From: a bacterium (candidate division B38) B3_B38 | Lineage (GTDB): Bacteria; Acidobacteriota; B3-B38; Guanabaribacteriales; B3-B38 | Reading direction: 5' to 3' | Length of the DNA: 42,335 nt | Assembly: GCA_005223145.1 (NCBI GenBank) | Contig: NJBL01000014.1 | Coordinates: forward strand, 1 to 42,335 | In this document: positions 9,133 through 17,549 of the stretch, piece after piece | Numbering within the stretch: position 1 is the stretch's first letter | Layout of the letters: the number at the start of each line of letters is the position of its first letter | Made by a program: the position numbers and the translations under genes | The notes under the pieces: model-generated | What the model was told of the DNA's origin: nothing | Databases searched by the model: none | What the model saw: only the letters and a program-made list of their open reading frames with translations

Positions 9133-9177
9133 GAATTTAGTTGTCCATTCTTTAACTATCCATGTTGGGGGAGGGAA

Positions 9178-9212
9178 AGGAAAAAGAGAACCCCTGCAGT
9201 GAGCTCAGGGGG
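9178..9212 (-). terminator. Predicted intrinsic terminator after the MFS gene
   Basis: On the minus strand CCCCTG (9211-9206) pairs with CAGGGG (9196-9191) around a nine-base loop, followed by TTCTCTTTTT. It starts 12 bases after the MFS stop codon and separates that gene from the kinase promoter. Confidence 0.6.
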
Positions 9213-9223
9213 TGTGTTTACTA

Positions 9224-10381
9224 TTACCTTCCTGTGATAGGTCTCACAAACCATATAAAAAAAGCGGTGCCTATCAACCCGAAAAGTCCAGCAAAACAGT
9301 AAACAGCAGGGATGTTGAGGTAATCGTAAATAACTCCTCCCACCATAGGTCCTCCCGCCAAACCTATGCTCATTGCCATATTAAAAATCCCCATGGTAGA
9401 GCCCATCCCGAAGTTCCTCCCCTCGGTCACCGTGAGGGCAGTAGCTGATGGCAGGGCAATAGCGCCTGCTACTCCCATAATGGAGTTGATAATCAACAGA
9501 ATCGAGAAGCTACCCGCCAGGGGAACCATAAACAGGGCGAAAGAGGCGATCAGACTGCCAAGAATAACCAGCTTTTTGCGACTTACTCTATCTGCCAGCC
9601 ACCCGAAGCTCCCCTGAAGAAAGGCGGTCAACAGGAGATTGGCCGATACCAAAAGACCGATTTGAGTGCTGGTCAATCGGAGATAATTATGAGCCAATAT
9701 GGGTATAAAGCAGGCATTGACGCCTCGTCCGAAGGAATTGGCAATCCTGAAGGTGGTCAGTCCTTTCATGGTATTGCTCCGCAGAATATCCCGATAAAGG
9801 GTCGGACGAACACTCTCCTTCCTTTTGTACAAATGGAGTTCGGGTAGGAAAAAAATCACCAACAGGAAAGAGAGAAAGCTCAGACCCCCCATAGCGTAAA
9901 AATTGGCGTTGATGCTGAAATACTGCTCCAGAATGCCCCCCATAAATGGACCAAAGCCGAAACCCGCATACAGAGCTATATTAAAGCTCCCCATATAATA
10001 ACCTTCGCGCTCTTTGGGGGAAAGCTCACCGATATACGCCATAGCTACCGGCACAGTCATAGCGGCGGCAAACCCCTGTATCAGCCTCACTGCAGTCAGC
10101 TCCCCTACATTTCGCGCAACTATGAATCCGAGGGATATTACCGCATAGAGGAAAAGCCCCAGAGCGATGAATATCCTCCTCCCCTTTCGGTCTGACCATC
10201 TTCCAATCAGTGGCATAAAAAAGGCGCGGGATATGGAAAAGCCGGAAAAGATAACCCCCAACCAGACACCCCTTGCCCCCAGAGACTCGGCATAGATGGG
10301 AAGAAGGGGAATTATCAGGCCAATACCTATCATCGAGACAAAAACTGCCATAAATAAAACTAAAAACACCCTTTTAACCAT
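9224..10381 (-). CDS. Major facilitator superfamily transporter (drug-efflux-like)
   Basis: 385 residues with about twelve hydrophobic segments. Family motif A is present between helices 2 and 3 as GRWSDRKGRR near residues 60-69, with a second copy, GWLADRVSRKK, in the equivalent loop of the C-terminal half near 259-269. A PDZ-free, compact layout of this kind is usual for proton-driven efflux pumps of the TetA/multidrug group in the inner membrane. The ATG follows GAGG at a six-base spacing. The substrate cannot be told from the sequence. It is a single-gene unit with a predicted promoter at 10437-10466 and a terminator at 9178-9212. Confidence 0.88.
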   Translation of the reverse strand: MVKRVFLVLFMAVFVSMIGIGLIIPLLPIYAESLGARGVWLGVIFSGFSISRAFFMPLIGRWSDRKGRRIFIALGLFLYAVISLGFIVARNVGELTAVRLIQGFAAAMTVPVAMAYIGELSPKEREGYYMGSFNIALYAGFGFGPFMGGILEQYFSINANFYAMGGLSFLSFLLVIFFLPELHLYKRKESVRPTLYRDILRSNTMKGLTTFRIANSFGRGVNACFIPILAHNYLRLTSTQIGLLVSANLLLTAFLQGSFGWLADRVSRKKLVILGSLIASFALFMVPLAGSFSILLIINSIMGVAGAIALPSATALTVTEGRNFGMGSTMGIFNMAMSIGLAGGPMVGGVIYDYLNIPAVYCFAGLFGLIGTAFFIWFVRPITGR

Positions 10382-10436
10382 TTTTGCCTCAGATGCCCAT
10401 GGAGGAGCAAAAAAATCTATTAGGGGTTAGCCCTTT

Positions 10437-10466
10437 ACAATACTCTATTCTCCTTCAGCAGGTCAA
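10437..10466 (-). promoter_or_regulatory. Possible promoter of the MFS gene
   Basis: On the minus strand TTGACC (10466-10461) and TATTGT (10442-10437) are 18 bases apart, about 55 bases before the ATG. The -10 matches four of six consensus positions. Confidence 0.35.
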
Positions 10467-10507
10467 GGTATTTTAGAACATTCTCACAGCTCAGGAGATA
10501 TTTTTAC

Positions 10508-10536
10508 TTGATTTTTCTTGCAATTCAAGTTATTCT
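10508..10536 (+). promoter_or_regulatory. Possible promoter of the M14 peptidase gene, with overlapping inverted repeat
   Basis: TTGATT (10508-10513) and TATTCT (10531-10536) are 17 bases apart, 66 bases before the ATG. The half-sites ACTTGA (10506-10511) and TCAAGT (10525-10530) form an inverted repeat reaching from the -35 into the spacer. This could be an operator, but the half-sites are only six bases long. Confidence 0.4.
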
Positions 10537-10601
10537 AAGATTTCTAAAAATCTCACAGTCTATCGCCATAAATAAACCTTTGGTAAAAAGGAGCTAATGC
10601 G

Positions 10602-13157
10602 ATGAGATGTAAATTATATCTGGCTATTTTCCTCATCTTTGTCATAACAACCACCGCCAGCCCCCAACAGGAAGCGCTCAGCCCCCAGGATGTCCTCGGA
10701 TTTCGGGTAGGAGAAGACTACAAGCTCGCTGGCTGGGAGGAAATTGTCTCCTACTTCCACTCCCTTGATGCTGCCTCCGACAGAGTGATGGTCCATGAGC
10801 TGGGGAAAACTACTATGGGTAATCCCTTCATATTATCCATCATATCCTCCCCTCATAACCTTAATAATCTGGAGCACTATCGTCAGATTCAGCAACGATT
10901 AGCCGACCCCCGGGGGCTCTCCACCCAGGAAGCTAACCAGCTGATAGCTGAGGGTAAGACTATTGTTCTAATCACCTGCTCTATTCATTCTACCGAAATC
11001 GCCGCTTCCCAGATGTCGATGGAGCTGGCTTATCGCTTAGCCAGTGAGGAGAGCCCACAAGTTAAGGAGATAATAGACAATGTGATCTTCCTGCTGGTGC
11101 CCTCTCTTAACCCTGATGGGACAGTTATGGTGGTCGATTGGTATCGTAAGACCCTGGGCACTCCCTATGAGGGAACCTCCCCACCCTATCTCTACCACAA
11201 ATATGTAGGGCACGACAATAATCGCGACTGGTATATGATAACCCAGCAGGAGACCAAGCTGACGGTAGGGAAGATTCACAATGTCTGGCACCCTCAGATC
11301 GTCTACGATATGCACCAGATGGGGAGCCGAGGGGCTCGCCTCTTCATCCCCCCCTTCATCGATCCCATCGACCCCAATGTCGACCCCATCCTGCAAGCGG
11401 AGATCGTCTGGATGGGCTCAGCTATGGCCTCCGAGCTTACTGCTCAGGGCAAAAGCGGTGTGATTATGGCTTCCATGTATGACGCCTGGACCCCTGCCCG
11501 GGCTTATCAGCATTACCATGGGGGGATTAGAATCCTCTCCGAAGCAGCCAGCGTCCGTATCGCCTCGCCTATCAAGGTGAGCTGGGACGAGCTAGCAGAA
11601 GGAAGAGGATACAGCGCTAAAAAATCGAGCTGGAACTTTCCCTTCCCATGGAAAGGAGGGGAGTGGCATCTGCGCGATATCGTCGATTACGAGCTGACAG
11701 CCGCCTTTGCTTGCCTGACCCACGCTGCCCGCTATCGCGACCGATGGTTGTCCAATTTTTACACCATCGGTAAGCGAGCAGTAGAGCGGAAGGAGCCACC
11801 CTTCGCCTTCCTGGTCCCCATTAAGCAGGATGACCTGCCCACTGCCATAGCCATGCTGCAGGTGCTGCAAAAGGGGATGGTGGAAATATACAGAGCAACC
11901 CAGCCCTTCACCGCCGATAGGGTTCCTTACCCGGCAGGCACCTATGTTATCCCTCTGGCACAGCCTTACGGCGGCTATGCTAAAACTCTTCTGGAAGAGC
12001 AACATTATCCCGTTCGTTACCAATACCCTGGAGGTCCACCACTTCCCCCTTATGACACTACCGCTCACACTCTCCCCCTCTTGATGGGGGTGAAGACCGT
12101 AACGGTGGAATCCCCCTTTACAACCAAGCTGGAGCTGGTGGAGGAAATTCTCCCTCCGCAGGGGAAGGTCATTGGAGGGATTGCTAAATATGCCTACCTG
12201 TTGAGCCACAAGTTGAACAACAGCTTTTTAGCGGTGAACCGCCTTCTCAAGGAGGGCTATCAGGTATACTGGTCGGCAGACGATGTCACCCTCGACCGAC
12301 AATTTTTCCCCGCAGGGACGGTGGTCATACCCAAAGCGGACGGTCTGGAAAACAAGATAAAATCTCTGGCGAGCAAGATTTCGCTGGACTTCTTCGCCGT
12401 AAATAAATCCCTCCCGTCCCGGGGCTATCTTCTTAAAACCCCCCGCATCGGTCTCTATAAGAGCTGGATGCCTTCTATGAATGAGGGGTGGACCAGATGG
12501 GTTCTGGAGCAATGGGAATTCCCTTACCAGAGCCTTTACGACAAGGAGCTCCGGGAAGGGAAGCTGACCGAGAAGTTTGATGTAATCATATTGCCCGACC
12601 AACGCCCCTCGGCTATTATCAATGGGATACCTCCGGGGAGATATCCACCTGAATATTGCGGGGGGATGGGGAAAGCCGGTGTGGAGAACTTAAAGCAGTG
12701 GGTCTATGCAGGGGGGACTCTCATCACCTTAGGCTCTGCTTCTCGACTTCCGATGGAGCAATTCTGGCTTCCGGTTAAAGATTCCCTTGAAGGGGTCCCG
12801 CGAGATAAATTCTCTGCCCCAGGGTCCATCGTTAAAGTGGTGCTGGATAGACTTCATCCTATTGCCTACGGCTTCCATCGGGAGACCAATGTGATGTTCT
12901 GGCGGGGATTGGCATTTGAACTCAGAGGGGGGACTGCTGTGGCCTCTTATCCTGCCACTAACCCCCTGTTAAGCGGCTGGATATTGGGAGCTGAACACCT
13001 TTGCCATAAAGGTGCCCTGGTTGACCTCCCTCTGGGAAAGGGGCGGGTCATCCTCTTCGGCTTCCGCATACCCTATCGAGCTCAGTCCTACGCTACTTTT
13101 AAGCTCCTGTTCAATGCCCTCTATTATGGGACGGCAACCCTGAGCAAGCTACCTTAA
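10602..13157 (+). CDS. Secreted M14-family zinc metallocarboxypeptidase
   Basis: 851 residues with an N-terminal signal peptide (basic MRCK, then a hydrophobic stretch to about residue 20). The catalytic domain spans about 40-330. Zinc ligands are His129 and Glu132 in HSTE and His238 in DMHQMG. The substrate-binding segment contains NPDG near 170-173 and NNRDW with Arg208, and Glu314 in ILSEAAS is the likely general base. The remaining ~500 residues are unlike short carboxypeptidases. Near 680-850 they include a GGTLITLGSAS-type segment resembling a class-I glutamine-amidotransferase-like fold seen in long M14 proteins. It probably acts on exported peptides outside the inner membrane. A clear AAGGAG site supports the ATG at 10602. 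No neighbour is co-oriented, so it appears to be a single-gene unit. Confidence 0.9.
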   Translation: MRCKLYLAIFLIFVITTTASPQQEALSPQDVLGFRVGEDYKLAGWEEIVSYFHSLDAASDRVMVHELGKTTMGNPFILSIISSPHNLNNLEHYRQIQQRLADPRGLSTQEANQLIAEGKTIVLITCSIHSTEIAASQMSMELAYRLASEESPQVKEIIDNVIFLLVPSLNPDGTVMVVDWYRKTLGTPYEGTSPPYLYHKYVGHDNNRDWYMITQQETKLTVGKIHNVWHPQIVYDMHQMGSRGARLFIPPFIDPIDPNVDPILQAEIVWMGSAMASELTAQGKSGVIMASMYDAWTPARAYQHYHGGIRILSEAASVRIASPIKVSWDELAEGRGYSAKKSSWNFPFPWKGGEWHLRDIVDYELTAAFACLTHAARYRDRWLSNFYTIGKRAVERKEPPFAFLVPIKQDDLPTAIAMLQVLQKGMVEIYRATQPFTADRVPYPAGTYVIPLAQPYGGYAKTLLEEQHYPVRYQYPGGPPLPPYDTTAHTLPLLMGVKTVTVESPFTTKLELVEEILPPQGKVIGGIAKYAYLLSHKLNNSFLAVNRLLKEGYQVYWSADDVTLDRQFFPAGTVVIPKADGLENKIKSLASKISLDFFAVNKSLPSRGYLLKTPRIGLYKSWMPSMNEGWTRWVLEQWEFPYQSLYDKELREGKLTEKFDVIILPDQRPSAIINGIPPGRYPPEYCGGMGKAGVENLKQWVYAGGTLITLGSASRLPMEQFWLPVKDSLEGVPRDKFSAPGSIVKVVLDRLHPIAYGFHRETNVMFWRGLAFELRGGTAVASYPATNPLLSGWILGAEHLCHKGALVDLPLGKGRVILFGFRIPYRAQSYATFKLLFNALYYGTATLSKLP

Positions 13158-13507
13158 AGCTAAAAGGAGAGAATTCAGCACTCAGTAGGTAACAACAGCA
13201 TCAACGCTGAGGAAGAAGCAAAACTTTGTCCCCAAGCTCTTCTGATATCTCTCCCTAAATGTCAGAAGAGCTCTGGCTGGTCTTCCCATTCGCAGCGCTG
13301 CTGCCCTCGCTTATAATGTGGGGGAGGCAGAGAGGAAAACTTCGTATATCAAAACACACATTGCTGACATCTGTTGTCAGTCCAGGGGATTTTTTTGATA
13401 AAAATAGTGGAGTATTAAAGGAAAGATTATAAAGATACACCTCTTTCTCTGAAGAATAGAGATAATAAAGTATGCTTTGAGCGAGAGAGGCGGAGTCTTA
13501 ACGAGCC
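13158..13507. other. Intergenic region without a recognisable gene
   Basis: 350 bases between the M14 gene and the holin-like gene. Both strands were read and no frame resembles a known protein. It holds one 11-base perfect inverted repeat (13235-13272) and a smaller CTGACA/TGTCAG hairpin near 13362-13380 followed after a gap by a run of T. Neither is a textbook terminator. Confidence 0.5.
13235..13272. repeat. 11-base perfect inverted repeat downstream of the M14 gene
   Basis: AGCTCTTCTGA at 13235-13245 is the exact reverse complement of TCAGAAGAGCT at 13262-13272, with a 16-base loop. It lies about 80 bases after the M14 stop codon. No T-run follows on either strand, so it may be a factor-dependent stop or RNA-stabilising hairpin rather than an intrinsic terminator. 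Confidence 0.55.
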
Positions 13508-13765
13508 TTAACCCTTTTTAGACCTCGCAAACACATTATAGAGAAGCGCAAATATCCAGCCGACTACAAAACCATCGATAAACCCATAAATGAGACCCAG
13601 GAAGCTACCCCCAAAGGTTACCGAATAACCAATATAGAAGCGGTCAAGCAAAATCAGGTGCTGCCCGCCCCCACCGCTGACTATAACCCAGATAGTGGCG
13701 CTGAAGATGGCCAGACCCCAGATTATCCCGGCTGCCAGACCACAGGCTACTTTGCTTAACTTCAT
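13508..13765 (-). CDS. Small two-to-three-helix membrane protein, holin-like family
   Basis: 85 residues. There are hydrophobic segments near 7-30 and 48-78, with glycine-rich turns and the patterns GIIWGLAIF, FYIGYSVTFGGS and GFIDGFVVGWIFALLYN. Small proteins with this pattern occur in many environmental bacteria and are labelled 'bacteriophage holin' in databases. No phage genes are nearby, so a lysis role is not supported here. The ATG follows a strong AGGAGGGG site. It lies downstream of the foldase gene on the same strand, behind a predicted terminator, so it may have its own weak promoter or rely on read-through. Confidence 0.65.
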   Translation of the reverse strand: MKLSKVACGLAAGIIWGLAIFSATIWVIVSGGGGQHLILLDRFYIGYSVTFGGSFLGLIYGFIDGFVVGWIFALLYNVFARSKKG

Positions 13766-13782
13766 CTCCTATCCCCTCCTTG

Positions 13783-13818
13783 TAAAAATTATTCTTCCCA
13801 CATTTGCCCAATGGGAAG
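13783..13818 (-). terminator. Predicted intrinsic terminator after the foldase gene
   Basis: On the minus strand CTTCCCA (13818-13812) pairs with TGGGAAG (13800-13794) around 11 bases, followed by AATAATTTTTA. It starts 20 bases after the foldase stop codon and just before the ribosome binding site of the holin-like gene. Confidence 0.5.
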
Positions 13819-13837
13819 GTATTAAAACAGAAAGAGT

Positions 13838-15769
13838 TTAGCTCATTAGCTGATTTATCAGAGGCTGGTTATAGATTATCTTTTTCCGCTCCCTCAGCCT
13901 GGTGAGGATAGCGGAGTACCGTCGAAGCTGCTTTTGCTGCAATAGAGTCTCTCTCAGAGTCTCCTTCTCTTGAGTGAACTCCTCAGTGGTAGGTTCATCC
14001 TTAGCAACTATCTGAAACACCACGAACCCCTGATCAATGGTGACCACTTCGCTAACCTCCCCTACCCCAATAGCGAACGCCCTCTTTTCTACCTCGGGCA
14101 CCAGCCCAAGCCCCTCAATCTGCTCACCCCGTTTAAAGGGCTTTGGGGATTTAGGCTCTGTCTTCTGCTGGGAAGCCACCGCCAACAGGTCGGGGTTCTC
14201 CCCCAGGAGCTTACGCACTTCCTCCCCCTTTCTTTTGGCCAGCTCCTTTCCCCCTTTCTCCTTGAAATCGCTAATAACCTGGACTTTCACTTTCTCCAGG
14301 GGAGGGATATAAGAATCCTTCTTTTCCACCAGCTGAAAGACATAATAGCTCCTGCTGTCGCGGACAGGTTGGCTGATCTCTCCTACCTTCAGGGAGAAGA
14401 CAGAGTCGATCAATAGGGTGGGCTTCCCCAATCCCTCAATCCTTTCCTCCTTGCCAAAGAAGCCCGAATCCTTTACCTCCAGAGCGTATTGCTTACCAGC
14501 GGCTTTGATGTCATTCCCTGAGGAAGCCTCTTTATAAACCATTTCCGCCAGTTCCTCTGCTTTCTGCTCAGCCTTCTCTGCTCGGAGGGTCTTTTCCACC
14601 CTATCCCTGACCTCCGCATCAGAGAGAGGCTGGTAATAAGCCCGCTGGATATCGGTAAGTTGTACAATGTGGTAGCCGAATCTGGTTCTGATTACATCGC
14701 TGATGTCGTTTATCTCCATAGAAAATAGGACATCGTCAATCTCTTTCACCATTCTACCCCTGGATGAGTATCCCAGATCACCGCCACTTTGTGCTGTGGT
14801 ATCATCCTCTGAATACTCCTTGGCAAGCTCAGCGAAATCCTCCCCCGCCCTTGCACGGCTGAGAACCTCTTCGGCTTTCTTCCTTGTCTCCTCTTCCGTC
14901 TCAGTTGTGGCATTAGGGGATACTTTAAAAAGTATATGCCTTGCCCTTCGTTGGACGGGAATTTTGAAATCCTCCAGATGGGTCTGATAATAGCGCTGAA
15001 CCTCCCTTTCGGAAACCTCAATCTCCCTAATCAACTTAATCGGTTCTATATAAATATAAGTAATCCTTCTCCTTTCAGGCTCCCGATAGTTCTCCTTGTT
15101 CCCTTTATAGTATTCGGCTAACTCCTTGTCGGACGGCACAATAAGGTCGGTAAACGCAGCCGGTTGGAAAAGGAGATAATTTATGCTTACCTCTTCCCTC
15201 TGCCTTTTAAATTCCTCTTTCAGCTCAGCCTCGCTGAGGGTTATCCCGTCAATTATCAGCAAGTTGAACTTCTGAAGGTAGACGTCCCTGCGGATTGCTT
15301 CCTCAAATTCGCTGGGGGAGATACGACTGGCCCTGAGGATCTCAAGATATTTCTCCTGTCCGATAAACCTTCCGTTCTGCTGGAAGATCTCGTATCTTTC
15401 CATAATGTGGTTCCTTATCTCCTCAGGGGAAACCACAATACCTCGGCTTATCGCCTCCTGGACAATCACCTCTTCATTTATCAGGTCGTTCAGGCTCTGG
15501 CTGGCAGCCAGCTGCTGGAGCCACTGCTGGTCGATATTTCCGGAGATAGACTGCTGAAGCCGATTGAGGTTGGCTTTATAAAGCCGAAGGAAGCTCTCGG
15601 CGCTTATCTCCACCCCACCTACCGTGGACACGGCAGTGGAGCTCCCTGAAAGACCCTGGCTACCTCTCCCCCACACTAAAAAGATGGTCAAGATAAAAGA
15701 AATGACCACCATCCACAGGATACTCCTGATCAGAAACGAGCGGGAATGCTCCCTTATTACCTTAAGCAT
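13838..15769 (-). CDS. PpiD/SurA-type peptidyl-prolyl isomerase and envelope foldase
   Basis: 643 residues with an N-terminal membrane anchor (about 13-35). A SurA_N-like helical chaperone domain covers about 40-230, with YxxN and INEEVIVQEA patterns. A parvulin-type PPIase domain covers about 265-365, with RARHILF, FAELAKEYSED..AQSGGDLG and the closing FGYHIVQL. A second, diverged PPIase-like block follows to about 510. This is the PpiD layout: an inner-membrane-anchored periplasmic foldase that helps newly exported outer-membrane and periplasmic proteins fold. The start ATG has GGAGAGG upstream. It is transcribed divergently from the FecR gene, with a predicted promoter in the shared 182-base spacer. 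Confidence 0.9.
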   Translation of the reverse strand: MLKVIREHSRSFLIRSILWMVVISFILTIFLVWGRGSQGLSGSSTAVSTVGGVEISAESFLRLYKANLNRLQQSISGNIDQQWLQQLAASQSLNDLINEEVIVQEAISRGIVVSPEEIRNHIMERYEIFQQNGRFIGQEKYLEILRASRISPSEFEEAIRRDVYLQKFNLLIIDGITLSEAELKEEFKRQREEVSINYLLFQPAAFTDLIVPSDKELAEYYKGNKENYREPERRRITYIYIEPIKLIREIEVSEREVQRYYQTHLEDFKIPVQRRARHILFKVSPNATTETEEETRKKAEEVLSRARAGEDFAELAKEYSEDDTTAQSGGDLGYSSRGRMVKEIDDVLFSMEINDISDVIRTRFGYHIVQLTDIQRAYYQPLSDAEVRDRVEKTLRAEKAEQKAEELAEMVYKEASSGNDIKAAGKQYALEVKDSGFFGKEERIEGLGKPTLLIDSVFSLKVGEISQPVRDSRSYYVFQLVEKKDSYIPPLEKVKVQVISDFKEKGGKELAKRKGEEVRKLLGENPDLLAVASQQKTEPKSPKPFKRGEQIEGLGLVPEVEKRAFAIGVGEVSEVVTIDQGFVVFQIVAKDEPTTEEFTQEKETLRETLLQQKQLRRYSAILTRLRERKKIIYNQPLINQLMS

Positions 15770-15816
15770 TTAATCACCTCTCCAATAAATTAGAAGCAAA
15801 CATAAAATTCTTCATT

Positions 15817-15846
15817 ATTTTAAAACAAAAAGGGGGCCATTGGCAA
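15817..15846 (-). promoter_or_regulatory. Predicted sigma70-type promoter of the foldase gene
   Basis: On the minus strand TTGCCA (15846-15841) and TAAAAT (15822-15817) are 18 bases apart. Each element matches five of six consensus positions. It lies about 48 bases upstream of the ATG. Confidence 0.55.
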
Positions 15847-15902
15847 TAGGTTTCTGAAATTTTTCTTTCCTCTACCCCTATTTTCTTAAACCAGAAAAAA
15901 TA

Positions 15903-15931
15903 TTGATTAATTTTCTCGGCTATGTTATTAT
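15903..15931 (+). promoter_or_regulatory. Predicted sigma70-type promoter of the FecR-domain gene
   Basis: TTGATT (15903-15908) and TATTAT (15926-15931) have a 17-base spacer. They lie 20 bases before the ATG, with GGAG in between, giving a very short leader. Confidence 0.5.
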
Positions 15932-15951
15932 GATTTTGGAGTTTATCTATT

Positions 15952-17412
15952 ATGAACAAAAAGTATAAAGCTACTCGGCTGGGCATAGATTGGTTCACTG
16001 TAACCTATAAAAGCTTGATTATATGGTCTATCATAATATGTATTATCTTAGCAGTTAGTGGGTATTTTGTCTATACCGCCTTTTTCGCTAAGGAGAACCT
16101 TTCCAAGATGGCTCAGAAGGAGATATCCAAAGCGGAAGGTTTGATAAACAGAATAAGAAAATGGCAACCGCAGAGGAAGGAGCTGGTCGAGGAACCCCTG
16201 AATCTCTTAGCTCACGCTCGGGAGGCTCACCGCCAACAGCAATTTGAGGAATCAATCGCCCTCGCCCAGGAATCCCAGAGCCTCTCTTCCCAAACCTTAA
16301 AGGAGTTAGAGGCAGAAGAGTCAAGCGAGCGGCAAGCTTACTTTACCGCCTTAGAGGGTGATGTCAAAAGGAGACTCCGCGGGGAGGTGGAGTGGCTCCC
16401 CAGCAAGATAAGGATGACCTTGAAGCCTGGAGATATGGTTAAAACAGGGGTCAGCTCATCGGCACAAATAATGTTCTTTGATGGGACCACTTATGTTATT
16501 GAGGCGAATTCTCTTATAGTCATCCAGGAGAGCTTTGAGGACCCCTTCTCCAATGAACGGAGAGTATCCGTAAAACTGGACTCAGGAAAGGTCGACCTCT
16601 CTACCCCACGAAAGAATGTGCCCACCTCAGCCTCCGCAATCACTTCCTCCACCACCCGAGCAGTCCTTGGTGAAACCTCGCGGGCAGCTATGAGCTTCGA
16701 GCCCCAACTCAAAGAGACCGTTCTGGAGGTTTACAATGGCTCAGCTGAGGTGAGCACCGGAAAGAATAAGCTCACCGTTGGCTCCCTGGAAAAGGTTACT
16801 ATAGACGCCAAACGCCGGCTCGCCTCGAGAGGGAAACTTCTCCCCTCCCCTCAGCTTATCGTCCCGGTTTATGACCGGCAGTTTATAGATAAAGACCCCG
16901 AGAAGTTAAAAATAACCTTCACCTGGGAAGAGGTCTCCGAGGCAGCGGAGTATACCCTGCAGATCTCCAGAAGCTCCCTCTTTGCCAATCCCTATCTCAT
17001 TCGGGCTCACATGAAGAGGAACTCCATCGGTCTGGATGGATTTGCCGAGGGAACCTATTACTGGCGGGTAGCCGCAGTGAGACCAAATGGTGAGCAGAGT
17101 AGCTTTAGCAACTACTACAAATTCAGGTTGAGGTCTTTAATAAGGAGAATCCAAAGCGGAGATATTACACCGCCGAAGCTAATAGTAGATGAACCCATCG
17201 CCTTTGGAAACATCTTCCTCATCTCGGGTAAAACCGAAGCTGGGGTCCTACTGACAGTCAGCAATCAGAGGATAGATGTAGAGGACGATGGTACCTTTAA
17301 AGATTTCATAACTCTATATAAAGAAGGAAGAAACGAACTAATCATTATCGCTCAAGACCCCAGTGGAAACATTGAGGTTGTAAAAAAGGTGGTCTATGTA
17401 GAGGTTTACTAA
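15952..17412 (+). CDS. FecR-domain membrane-anchored protein with FN3-like and Ig-like C-terminal domains
   Basis: 486 residues. One transmembrane segment lies near 22-44. It is followed by a charged helical stretch (about 50-130) that may form a coiled coil. The FecR domain occupies about 136-260, marked by LRGEVEW, LKPGDMVKTG and AQIMFFDGT. A fibronectin-III-like unit near 315-395 contains FTWEEVSEAAEYTLQIS and GTYYWRVAAV. An Ig-like beta domain ends the protein (SGKTEAGVLLTVSN...DPSGN). Proteins of this type are anchored in the inner membrane with binding domains in the periplasm. Classical FecR signals to a sigma factor, but none is adjacent here. It lies about 140 bases upstream of mreB on the same strand. 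Confidence 0.82.
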   Translation: MNKKYKATRLGIDWFTVTYKSLIIWSIIICIILAVSGYFVYTAFFAKENLSKMAQKEISKAEGLINRIRKWQPQRKELVEEPLNLLAHAREAHRQQQFEESIALAQESQSLSSQTLKELEAEESSERQAYFTALEGDVKRRLRGEVEWLPSKIRMTLKPGDMVKTGVSSSAQIMFFDGTTYVIEANSLIVIQESFEDPFSNERRVSVKLDSGKVDLSTPRKNVPTSASAITSSTTRAVLGETSRAAMSFEPQLKETVLEVYNGSAEVSTGKNKLTVGSLEKVTIDAKRRLASRGKLLPSPQLIVPVYDRQFIDKDPEKLKITFTWEEVSEAAEYTLQISRSSLFANPYLIRAHMKRNSIGLDGFAEGTYYWRVAAVRPNGEQSSFSNYYKFRLRSLIRRIQSGDITPPKLIVDEPIAFGNIFLISGKTEAGVLLTVSNQRIDVEDDGTFKDFITLYKEGRNELIIIAQDPSGNIEVVKKVVYVEVY

Positions 17413-17432
17413 GCATCCCTCTACTCCATTAC

Positions 17433-17465
17433 TCCCCACCTGGGGGAAGAAGTGCTACTTTTTTT
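17433..17465 (+). terminator. Possible weak terminator between the FecR gene and mreB
   Basis: TCCCC (17433-17437) pairs with GGGGA (17443-17447). A second tiny AAGT/ACTT hairpin and a run of seven T (17459-17465) follow. The stems are short and partial read-through into mreB is likely. Confidence 0.35.
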
Positions 17466-17549
17466 CCTTTTTATTATGAAGGGGGAATTTTTCTAATCAT
17501 GAGTGGAGAGAGAGAAGATTAATATGCAATCTTGAAGAAAGGGAATACA

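Noticed and set aside
13508-13765. Prophage holin as evidence of a phage
   Set aside because: No other phage gene is present. The family name comes from similarity only.
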